Source of the DNA: Planctomycetota bacterium
GTDB taxonomy: Bacteria > Planctomycetota > Phycisphaerae > Phycisphaerales > UBA1924
Direction: 5' to 3'
Assembly: GCA_003696725.1 (NCBI GenBank)
Contig: RFGI01000072.1
Location: 1 to 44,762 of the forward strand
Length of the DNA stretch: 44,762 nucleotides
Shown: positions 28,745 to 39,966 of the stretch, in pieces
Numbering within the stretch: position 1 is the first letter of the stretch
Layout of the letters: every line of letters starts with the position of its first letter
Notes under the pieces: generated by a model
Told to the model about the DNA's origin: nothing
What the model saw: the letters and a program-made list of their open reading frames with translations, nothing else
The model's database searches: none
Made by a program: the position numbers and the translations under genes

Positions 28745-29473
28745 GTGATCCGCTGCGCGGGCGTGCACAAGTCCTACCGTCTCGGCGCCGAGACCGTCCA
28801 CGCCCTGCGCGGGGTGGACCTGGCCGTCGCCGAGCCCGGCTTCGAGGCCGTCATGGGCGCCTCCGGCTCGGGCAAGTCCACACTCCTGCACCTGCTGGCG
28901 GCGCTGGACACACCGGACGCCGGCGAGATCCGCATCGGCGGCGAGCGCATCGACACGCTGGGCGACGCCGACCTGACACGGTTCCGGCGCACACGGGTGG
29001 GCCTGATCTTCCAGCGGTTCAACCTCCTGCCCACGCTGACCGCGCGGGAAAACGTCGAGCTGCCCGGGATCCTCGCGGGTCTGTCGCCGGCCGACGCCGC
29101 GAACCGATCGGCGGCGCTGCTGGATCGCCTGGGCCTGGCCGGCCGGGCCGACCACAGGCCCGACGCCCTGTCCGGGGGCGAGCAGCAGCGCGTGGCGATC
29201 GCCCGCGCGCTCTTCTTCGCCCCGCCGGTGGTCCTCGCCGACGAGCCCACCGGCGCCCTGGATTCGGCCACCGCCGAGGAGCTCTGGAGTCTTCTGGACG
29301 AACTCGCCGCCGAGCGCGAGACGACGGTGCTGATGGTGACGCACGAGCCGGCCGCCGCCGTCCACTGCCGGCGCGTGCACGTGCTGGGCGACGGCGTGAT
29401 CCTGGGCGCCTTTGACACGGAGGGACTCGATGCGACCGGTGTGGCGGCTCGCGCTCAGCAGTTTGGCCGGTAG
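28745..29473 (+). CDS. ABC transporter ATP-binding protein (LolD/MacB type)
   Basis: Walker A GASGSGKSTLL, LSGGEQQRVAIARAL signature, VVLADEPTGALD Walker B. Confidence 0.93.
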   Translation: MIRCAGVHKSYRLGAETVHALRGVDLAVAEPGFEAVMGASGSGKSTLLHLLAALDTPDAGEIRIGGERIDTLGDADLTRFRRTRVGLIFQRFNLLPTLTARENVELPGILAGLSPADAANRSAALLDRLGLAGRADHRPDALSGGEQQRVAIARALFFAPPVVLADEPTGALDSATAEELWSLLDELAAERETTVLMVTHEPAAAVHCRRVHVLGDGVILGAFDTEGLDATGVAARAQQFGR

Positions 29474-31994
29474 GCGCGTGCGGACGGCGCTGCTGGTCGG
29501 GGCCGTCGCCGCCAGCGCCGCCCTGATCGTCGCCATCACCTGCGGGGTGGCGTCGGTCAACGCCACGCTGCGCTCGCGCGTCGCCGCGACCGTCGGCGTC
29601 GCCGACCTCCGCGTCACCCGGATCAACGAGAGCGCCTTCGACGCCTCGATCGCCGAGACCATCGCGTCCTGGCCCGGGGTCCGGGCCGTCATCCCCGCGG
29701 CGCGGGGGCCGGTCACGCTGGCGGGGTTGTCCGGCGGTGAGGAGGTCGTCGCGATCGGCGCCGGCGCGGACCTGAGCACCGTCTTCGACACCCGCCCGCT
29801 GGACCTAGTCGCCGGGCGCCAGCCCAGCGCCCCGGACGAGATCGCCGTCGAGGAGCGCCTCGCCGACGACCTGGGCGTCGGGCCCGGCGGCCGGGTGCGC
29901 GTCGTCTCCTTCTTCGGCGGGCCCGACACGCTCACCGTCACGGGCGTCATCCGCAAGGCGCCCTTCGCCGACCTCTCCCGCCCGCCGGCCGTCCTGGACC
30001 GCGCCACGCTCGGCGCGATCCTCGGCGAGCCCGACCGCGTGCGCGCGATCGACGTCATCCTCGAGCCCGGCGCCGACGCGTTCGCCTTCGCCGACACCCA
30101 CCAGGCCGACCTGCCCGAGGGCCTCCTCCTGCAGCCCACGGAGCGCATCACCTCCGGCATCGACCAGAACATCCGCGCCCAGACCGTGGGCCTGACCGTG
30201 GTCGCGATCATCGGATTCCTCGCCGCCGCGTTCATCATCCTCACCGGGCAGGCGACCGACGTGGTCCAGCGGCAGCGCGAGCTGGCCGTCGTGCGCAGCG
30301 TCGGGGGGTCGCGCGGGCAAGTCGCCGGGGCGCAGCTGCTCGCTGGCGCGATCATCGGCGCCCTCGGGGCGCTCGTGGGCGTCCCGGCGGGAGCGGCGAT
30401 CGCTTTGGTGGGGGTGACGTTTTTTCGCGAACACCTCCAGGCCGGGCTGGTGATCCCGCCGATGGGCGTCGGCGCCGCCGCTGCGGGCGCGATCGGGTCG
30501 GGCGTCCTCGGGGCGGCTTGGCCCGCGATCCTGGCGTCGCGCGTGAGCCCGCTGCAAGCTCTGGCCGCCCGGGCCAGGCCGCGACGGACGCGCAGCGTGC
30601 TGATCGTCGGCGCCGTCGGCGCGGGGCTGGCGCTGGCCGAGTTCGTCCTGCTCGCGATGTCGAACGTCGGCGACCGCTCCTTCTGGATCTACATCCTGGG
30701 CGGGGTGCAGGGGCTCTTCGTGGGGTACTTCCTGCTGGGCGCGCTGGCCGTCGTGATCACGGCCAGGCTGATCGGCCCGGCGCTGGCGCGGCTGGTGCGC
30801 GTCCCGCCCGCCCTGATCGCCGAGACCGTCGCCGTCGCCCCATTCCGGTACGGCATGACGGCGGCGTCGCTGATGGTCGGGCTCGCGATGATGATCGTCA
30901 TCTGGACCGCCGGCGGCGCGGTCGTCAAACAGTGGCTCGGCGCCGTCGAGTTCCCCGACGCGTTCGTCTACGGCTGGATGGGGATCACCCCCGAGGACCG
31001 GGCCCGCGTCGACGCCCTCCCGTTCGTCCGCCGGACCAACGCCGTCGCCATCGTCGACGCCGACGACCGCGGCGTGTTCGGCGTCTCCGGGCTGCACAAC
31101 GTCGGCACGACCTTCGTCGCGTTCGAGCCCGAGCCCTTCTTCGCGACCACACGCGTCACCTGGATCGAGGGCGACGAGGAGACCGCGCGCCGACGGCTCG
31201 ACGCGGGCTGCGCCGTCCTCGTCGCTCAGGAGTTCAAGGTCGCCCGCGGGCTGGGCGTCGGCGATCGTCTCACGCTGGGGATCGCCGGCCGGGACGCCGA
31301 GTTCGAGATCGTCGGCGTGATCGCCTCGCCGGGCCTGGAGATCGCCAGCCGGTACTTCGACATCGGGCGGATGTACCGCAACCAGGCCGTCAGCGCCGTG
31401 TTCGGCACGCGCGCGGACCTGGAGCGCCTCGCCGGGGTCGACGACGTGCAGCTCATCCAGATCGACCTCGACGACGCCGTTGACGACACGGACGCGGTCC
31501 GCCGGCTGCGCCGGGCCTTCGCGGGGACGAGCGTCTCCGTCGGGTCCGGGCGCGAGATCAAGGGGACCATCGAGACCATCGCCACGGGGTCCTTCCTGGT
31601 GATGAGCAGCGTCGCCGTGGCCGCGATCCTGATCGCCTGCCTGGGGGTGGGCAACGTGATCCTCGCGGGGATCGAGGCCCGGGCGTTCGAGTTCGGCGTC
31701 CTGCGCGCCGTGGGCGCCTCGGGGCCGCTGCTGACCCGGCTGGTCCTGATCGAGGCGCTGATCATGGGGCTGGCCGGGTGCCTGCTGGGGACCGGGTTGG
31801 GCCTGCAGGGAGCGTGGTCGGAGATGCGCCTCTATCGGCAGCTGGCGGGGCTGGACCTGGCGCTGCGTCCGCCGATCGGCCCGATCGCCGCGGGCTGGGG
31901 GATCGTGATGCTCCTGGCCCTCGCCGCCGCCGTGGCGCCCGCCGCCCGGCTGGGTCGGCGCCGACCGCGCGAGCTCCTCGCCGAGCCGGAGTGA
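29430..31994 (+). CDS. FtsX/MacB-like ABC transporter permease
   Basis: Two FtsX-like TM units: VVQRQRELAVVRSVGGSRGQV and ARAFEFGVLRAVGASGPLL; overlaps ATPase gene by 44 nt. Confidence 0.88.
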   Translation: MRPVWRLALSSLAGRRVRTALLVGAVAASAALIVAITCGVASVNATLRSRVAATVGVADLRVTRINESAFDASIAETIASWPGVRAVIPAARGPVTLAGLSGGEEVVAIGAGADLSTVFDTRPLDLVAGRQPSAPDEIAVEERLADDLGVGPGGRVRVVSFFGGPDTLTVTGVIRKAPFADLSRPPAVLDRATLGAILGEPDRVRAIDVILEPGADAFAFADTHQADLPEGLLLQPTERITSGIDQNIRAQTVGLTVVAIIGFLAAAFIILTGQATDVVQRQRELAVVRSVGGSRGQVAGAQLLAGAIIGALGALVGVPAGAAIALVGVTFFREHLQAGLVIPPMGVGAAAAGAIGSGVLGAAWPAILASRVSPLQALAARARPRRTRSVLIVGAVGAGLALAEFVLLAMSNVGDRSFWIYILGGVQGLFVGYFLLGALAVVITARLIGPALARLVRVPPALIAETVAVAPFRYGMTAASLMVGLAMMIVIWTAGGAVVKQWLGAVEFPDAFVYGWMGITPEDRARVDALPFVRRTNAVAIVDADDRGVFGVSGLHNVGTTFVAFEPEPFFATTRVTWIEGDEETARRRLDAGCAVLVAQEFKVARGLGVGDRLTLGIAGRDAEFEIVGVIASPGLEIASRYFDIGRMYRNQAVSAVFGTRADLERLAGVDDVQLIQIDLDDAVDDTDAVRRLRRAFAGTSVSVGSGREIKGTIETIATGSFLVMSSVAVAAILIACLGVGNVILAGIEARAFEFGVLRAVGASGPLLTRLVLIEALIMGLAGCLLGTGLGLQGAWSEMRLYRQLAGLDLALRPPIGPIAAGWGIVMLLALAAAVAPAARLGRRRPRELLAEPE

Positions 31995-32010
31995 GATCCG
32001 CTCGTTCGGC

Positions 32011-32037
32011 GGTGGCACGGGCGTCCCGCCCGTGTGA
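32011..32037. repeat. Dispersed palindromic hairpin element, copy 2 (CACGGG-CGTCCCG-CCCGTG) between convergent genes
   Basis: Stem-loop 32017-32035; minus-strand translation reads SHGRDARAT. Confidence 0.7.
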
Positions 32038-32042
32038 ATCGC

Positions 32043-33236
32043 TCACTCGTGATGCGCACGCGCCGCGTCATCCGAGGCCGGGCCGCGCGTCGCGCCGAGC
32101 CCCGGCGCCAACCGCAGGGCCAGGGGCCGCAGCGAGAAGAGAAGCAGCGCCAGGGCGCTGGCCACGGCGATCCACCGCGGCACGTGCCGGCCGCCGGCGC
32201 CGACCTGGGCCGCGATGTCGATCCCCCACGCGGCGACGATCGCGTCCACCGCCAGGCCCGCGCCTAGCGCCGTCAGCGCCACCATGACCACATACACCGC
32301 CGTCGCCCGGTCGCCGATCTCTTTGCGGATCACGCCCAGCGAGCCGATGTTGGTCGCGGGCCCGGCCAGGAGCAGCACCACCGCGACGCCCGGCGCCACG
32401 CCCGTCGCCAAGAGCCCCGCCGCGATCGGCGTCGACGCGCTGGCGCAGATGTACAGCGGCACGCCCGCCACCAGCGCCGCCAGCATCGCCCACCATCCCG
32501 ACAGGGACGCCAGCGCCCCGGGCTCCACCAGCGCCCGCATGACACCCGCGAAGAGGAGCCCCACAGCCAGCCACAGCGCGATGTCGCCCAAGAGCCGTGT
32601 GAAGGAGTAGGCCAGCCCGTCGGCGATCCGCCGTGCGATCCCCGGCGATTGCGGCGGCGTTTCGGTCTGCGCCGAGGACGAGCAGCACGACGCCGCCCGT
32701 TCGACCGGCTCGGGCTCGGCGCTCGCTGCGCCGGCGCAGCAGCCCGACGACACGGGTTCGGCGCCGTCGCCCTCGCACTTGCAGTTGGTGGGCCCGGCGT
32801 CATGACCATCGGCGTGGGCGCCGTCGCGGTCCGTGAGCGAGACGGCCAGCCCCGTCAGGATCGCGCTGGCGATCGCCGCGATCGGCCGGACGACCGCGAA
32901 GAACGGGCCCAGGAGGGCGTACGACAGGGCGATCGAATCGAGCCCTGTCTCGGGCGTCGCCACCAGGAAGGACGACGTGGCGCCCTTGGACGCGCCGCCC
33001 TTGCGCAGCCCGATGGCGACGGGCAGCACGCCGCACGAGCACAGCGGCAGGGGCGCCCCCACCAGCGCCGCCACCGCGACCGGACCGGCGCCTCGCCCGC
33101 CCAACCACCGCGCGATCAGCGCCGTCGGCATCAGCGCCCGCACCAGGCCGGCGGCGATCAGGCCCAGCATGAGCCACGGCGCGGCCTCGAGCGACACCTC
33201 CACCACGCCGCCCATGATGGCCCGCGCCGTGTCCAT
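32043..33236 (-). CDS. SO_0444-type Cu/Zn efflux permease (predicted permease family)
   Basis: ALVGAPLPLCSCGVLPVAIGLRKGGASKGATSSFLVATPETG; Cys-rich loop; start set at MDTARAIMGG because the track start at 33245 overlaps TACGAT. Confidence 0.82.
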   Translation of the reverse strand: MDTARAIMGGVVEVSLEAAPWLMLGLIAAGLVRALMPTALIARWLGGRGAGPVAVAALVGAPLPLCSCGVLPVAIGLRKGGASKGATSSFLVATPETGLDSIALSYALLGPFFAVVRPIAAIASAILTGLAVSLTDRDGAHADGHDAGPTNCKCEGDGAEPVSSGCCAGAASAEPEPVERAASCCSSSAQTETPPQSPGIARRIADGLAYSFTRLLGDIALWLAVGLLFAGVMRALVEPGALASLSGWWAMLAALVAGVPLYICASASTPIAAGLLATGVAPGVAVVLLLAGPATNIGSLGVIRKEIGDRATAVYVVMVALTALGAGLAVDAIVAAWGIDIAAQVGAGGRHVPRWIAVASALALLLFSLRPLALRLAPGLGATRGPASDDAARAHHE

Positions 33237-33243
33237 CACCGGC

Positions 33244-33271
33244 ATCGTACTCGGGCCGGGCGATCTAGAAT
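33244..33271. promoter_or_regulatory. Divergent -10-like boxes: TACGAT (-) 33244-33249 and TAGAAT (+) 33266-33271
   Basis: Spacers of 7 nt to ATG (33236) and 6 nt to GTG (33278). Confidence 0.5.
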
Positions 33272-33277
33272 CGCCGC

Positions 33278-35404
33278 GTGCTTGTCATCGACCGCCCGTT
33301 CGAGATGGTCACGGACCTGTCGCCCACGGGCGATCAGCCCGCGGCGATCGACGCCCTGGTCGATCGGCTCGGCGCGCGGAGGGACCCGGCCGCGTGCCTC
33401 CTGGGCGCCACCGGGACGGGCAAGACCTTCACCATGGCTCATACCATCGCGCGGCTGGGCCGGCCCGCGCTCCTGATCAGCCACAACAAGACCCTCGCCG
33501 CCCAGCTCTACGAGGAGATGCGCGAGCTCTTCCCGCGCAACGCGGTGTGCTACTTTGTTTCCTATTATGATTACTACCAACCCGAGGCGTACATCCCCCA
33601 GCGGGACATCTACATCGAGAAGGACGCCGGCCGCAACGACGACCTTGACCGCCTGCGCCTCGCCGCGACCAGCAGCCTGCTGAGCCGCAACGACGTGATC
33701 GTGGTGGCGTCGGTGTCGTGCATCTTCGGGCTGGGCTCGCCGGACGAGTACGGCCGCAAGGTCGTCGCCGTCGAGCGCGGGCAGACCCTCGACCGCCGGG
33801 GTTTCCTCCTGGCCCTGAACGACCTCCAGTACCAGCGCAACGACCTGGAGCTCGCCCGCGGCACGTACCGCGTTCGCGGGGACACCATCGACGTCCACCC
33901 GGCGTACGAGCGGCACGCCATCCGGCTGGAGCTCTTCGGCGACGAGGTCGACGCCATCCACCTGATCCACCCGACCAGCGGGGAGACCCTCGCCGAGGAG
34001 TCCCGCGCCTTCATCTTCCCCGCGGTGCACTACGTCGCCGGGGAGGACACCGTCGAGCGCGCCGCCGAGTCCATCCGCGCCGAGCTCGACGAGCGCCTGC
34101 TGCAACTGCGGCACGAGGGCAAGCTCCTGGAGGCCCAGCGCCTCGCCGCCCGCACGCAGTACGACCTGGAGATGATCCAGGAGATCGGGTACTGCCAGGG
34201 CGTCGAGAACTACTCCCGGCACCTGGACGGCCGGGCGCCCGGCGAGAAGCCCTTCACGCTGCTGGACTATTTCTCCCGCGACCCCGCCGGCGGCCCGCCG
34301 ACGCGCGACTGGCTCTGCATCATCGACGAGAGCCACGTCACCATCCCGCAGATCCGGGCCATGTACAACGGCGATCAGGCGCGCAAGCGCGTCCTCGTCG
34401 AGCACGGCTTCCGGCTGCCCAGCGCCCTGGACAACCGGCCGCTGCGCTTCGAGGAGTTCGAGGCGTCCGTGCCCCAGGTCCTGTTCGTCAGCGCCACCCC
34501 GGGCCCGTACGAGCTGGAGCGCGCCGGCGGCGAGGTCGCCGAGCAGATCATCCGCCCGACGGGGCTGCTGGATCCCACGATCGAGGTCCGCCCCGCCCGG
34601 GACCAGGTCCCCGATCTGGTCGAGCGCTGCGCCGCCTGCGCCGCCGCCGGTGACCGCGCCCTGGTCACGGCGCTGACCAAAAAACTCTGCGAGCAGCTGG
34701 CGACGTACCTCGCCGACCGCGGGCTGCGCGTGCGGTACCTGCACTCGGAGGTCGAGACGCTCGACCGGCTGGAGATCCTGCGCGACCTGCGCACGGGCGA
34801 GTTCGACGTGCTCGTGGGCGTGAACCTCCTGCGCGAGGGGCTGGACCTGCCGGAGGTCGCGCTGGTGGCGATCCTCGACGCGGACAAGGAAGGTTTCCTG
34901 CGCAGCCCGACGAGCCTGATCCAGACCATGGGCCGGGCCGCCCGCCATGTGGAGGGCCGGGTCGTGATGTACGCCGACACGATCACGCCGGCGATGCGAC
35001 AGGCGATCGACGAGACCGAGCGCCGCCGGGCCCTCCAGGCCGAGCACAACCGGGCCCACGGCGTGACGCCCACGCAGATCACCAAGGCCATCCGCACCGG
35101 GATCGAGACCGAGCTGGCCGCCCGCCGGCTTGCGCGCCGGGCCGTCGAGGCGTCCGAGCCCGAGTTCGAGCGGGCCGAGCTGATCCGGATCCTGGAGGGC
35201 GAGATGCTCGAAGCCGCCGAGCGCCTGGAGTTCGAGGCGGCCGCCCGCCTGCGCGATCAGGCCGAGATGATCCGCGCCGGGAAGGTCGGTCGCGCGGGCC
35301 GGGTCAAGCGCTCGGACCTGGACCGCGCCGACCGGGGCGGGCGCGCGTCGCGCCCCGGCGCCCCAGGCTCGCGACCGCGCCGCCCGAAGAAACACCGCCG
35401 GTGA
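33278..35404 (+). CDS. uvrB: Excinuclease ABC subunit B
   Basis: LLGATGTGKTFTMAHTI, CYFVSYYDYYQPEAYIPQRDIYIEKD, VGVNLLREGLDLPEV; GTG start. Confidence 0.97.
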   Translation: MLVIDRPFEMVTDLSPTGDQPAAIDALVDRLGARRDPAACLLGATGTGKTFTMAHTIARLGRPALLISHNKTLAAQLYEEMRELFPRNAVCYFVSYYDYYQPEAYIPQRDIYIEKDAGRNDDLDRLRLAATSSLLSRNDVIVVASVSCIFGLGSPDEYGRKVVAVERGQTLDRRGFLLALNDLQYQRNDLELARGTYRVRGDTIDVHPAYERHAIRLELFGDEVDAIHLIHPTSGETLAEESRAFIFPAVHYVAGEDTVERAAESIRAELDERLLQLRHEGKLLEAQRLAARTQYDLEMIQEIGYCQGVENYSRHLDGRAPGEKPFTLLDYFSRDPAGGPPTRDWLCIIDESHVTIPQIRAMYNGDQARKRVLVEHGFRLPSALDNRPLRFEEFEASVPQVLFVSATPGPYELERAGGEVAEQIIRPTGLLDPTIEVRPARDQVPDLVERCAACAAAGDRALVTALTKKLCEQLATYLADRGLRVRYLHSEVETLDRLEILRDLRTGEFDVLVGVNLLREGLDLPEVALVAILDADKEGFLRSPTSLIQTMGRAARHVEGRVVMYADTITPAMRQAIDETERRRALQAEHNRAHGVTPTQITKAIRTGIETELAARRLARRAVEASEPEFERAELIRILEGEMLEAAERLEFEAAARLRDQAEMIRAGKVGRAGRVKRSDLDRADRGGRASRPGAPGSRPRRPKKHRR

Positions 35405-35535
35405 TTGCCGGGCGCCTCTCGTCCAATAACTCCCGTCCCTCTTGTGGTGGACCCGACTGCCAAGATTCGGCCAAAGCCGGGCGAACACCGTCCCGAAATA
35501 TGAGGCGTCGTCCGGTCCTCCCGCGAGACGAACCC

Positions 35536-36309
35536 ATGCCCCACACGCCCGCCGCGCCCGATTCCGACCTCACCGACGCCGACGCGCTCCTCAATGAGGC
35601 GTGCGAGCGCAACGCCGTCATCGAGTTGCACCGCCGGGACAACAACGAGTCGATCCCCGCGGCGCGCGGGCGGATGCTCGCCGTGCGCGACGATGCCCTG
35701 GTGATCGCCGAGCCGCAGATCATCGGCCGGGACTCGCGCCTGAGCGCGGGCGTGGCGGTGGACGCCTTTTTCCTCGCCGGGGACGTGATGCTCCACTTCG
35801 TCAGTGAGATCATCTCCACCACGGAGATGGTCCGCCTGAACGAGCATAAGCGAGTCCGCGCGTTCACTATCTCAGCGCCGGAAGCGATCGCGCCCGGGCA
35901 GCGCCGGTCGTACTTCCGCACGCTCGTCCTCGGCGACGAGCCCGTCCGCGCCACGCTGCGCGCGGTGCTCAGCGCCGACCCCATCCAGTGCCCCATCGAC
36001 GCGGCGCCGATCGCGGCGGAGATGGTGGACGGCTCGCCGCTGGGCTTCGGGCTGAACGTCGGTGAGAGTGACGCCCGCCGGGTGCGCCTCTACGATTTGT
36101 TCTTCATGTCGTTCACCATCCCGGGTGACCAACAGATGCGCACGCTCCTGGTCGAGCTGCGTCAGAACCGGGACCTGGGCGACACGGGGCTGCGCCGATT
36201 CGGGATGTTGACGCACGCCTGGCCGACCCGGCGCGACCACAACTTAACGATCCAGCCGGTGCTGCGCTGGCTGCACGAGGTGCAGCGGCGCCGGCTCCGC
36301 GCCGCCTGA
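35536..36309 (+). CDS. PilZ-type (YcgR-like flagellar brake) protein
   Basis: RRSYFRTLV (RxxxR) and VDGSPLGFGL (DxSxxG) after a YcgR-like N-terminal domain. Start set at MPHTPAA. Confidence 0.62.
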   Translation: MPHTPAAPDSDLTDADALLNEACERNAVIELHRRDNNESIPAARGRMLAVRDDALVIAEPQIIGRDSRLSAGVAVDAFFLAGDVMLHFVSEIISTTEMVRLNEHKRVRAFTISAPEAIAPGQRRSYFRTLVLGDEPVRATLRAVLSADPIQCPIDAAPIAAEMVDGSPLGFGLNVGESDARRVRLYDLFFMSFTIPGDQQMRTLLVELRQNRDLGDTGLRRFGMLTHAWPTRRDHNLTIQPVLRWLHEVQRRRLRAA

Positions 36310-36325
36310 CCCGCGCCGGCGCCGG

Positions 36326-36331
36326 TACGAT
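36326..36331 (+). promoter_or_regulatory. -10-like TACGAT, 8 nt before EamA-like start
   Basis: TACGAT-ggccggcc-ATG. Confidence 0.45.
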
Positions 36332-36339
36332 GGCCGGCC

Positions 36340-36789
36340 ATGAAAGCGATGCTGTTCGCCGCCCTGGCCGGGCTGGCCTGGGGCGTGGGCGAGGTCTTCA
36401 CCAAGTCGGTCCTGCACTCGAAGCAGGTCGGCCCGATCACCGCGATCGCCGTGCGCTCGCTGGTGGCCCTGCCCGTCCTGTGGCTGGCGGCGTGGGTCGT
36501 GCTGACGCGCACGCGGACCGAGCCGGCCGGCTGGCTCGGCGCCGACCGCGCCGTCCTGGCGAAGCTGGTCCTCGGATCGGGGCTCATCGCCGGCGCCGGC
36601 GCGATGCTCTGCTTCTACCTCGCCCTGTCGCTGGGCGAGGTCTCGCGCGTCAAGCCGGTCGCCTTCGCCCTGGCGCCCGCGACGGCCGTCCTCCTGGGCT
36701 GGCTGGCGCTGGGTGAGCCGATGACCCCGCGCAAGGCCGCCGGCCTGGCGTGCATCCTGGCGGGCGTCCTCCTGCTGACGGGCCGGTGA
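36340..36789 (+). CDS. EamA/DMT-family half-size transporter
   Basis: 149 aa, about 5 TM, LAWGVGEVFTKSVL, VKPVAFALAPATAVLLGWLALGEPMTPRKAAGLACILAGVLLL. Confidence 0.78.
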   Translation: MKAMLFAALAGLAWGVGEVFTKSVLHSKQVGPITAIAVRSLVALPVLWLAAWVVLTRTRTEPAGWLGADRAVLAKLVLGSGLIAGAGAMLCFYLALSLGEVSRVKPVAFALAPATAVLLGWLALGEPMTPRKAAGLACILAGVLLLTGR

Positions 36790-36830
36790 GGCGCGACCCT
36801 ATCATCCGCGACCGCCGCGAGGAGCCCGCC

Positions 36831-39924
<3,094 letters not shown>

Positions 39925-39935
<11 letters not shown>

Positions 39936-39964
39936 CCGGTTGTGTGCAGGCTCGGTCGCGCTGG
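39925..39964. terminator. Candidate bidirectional hairpin between uvrA and dacB
   Basis: CCAGCG-ggt-GACCG ... CGGTC-g-CGCTGG. Confidence 0.45.
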
Positions 39965-39966
39965 CT

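Noticed and set aside
30419-30425. T6 run in the FtsX-like permease as a slippery frameshift site
   Set aside because: The downstream frame continues intact with no alternative conserved frame or pseudoknot apparent.
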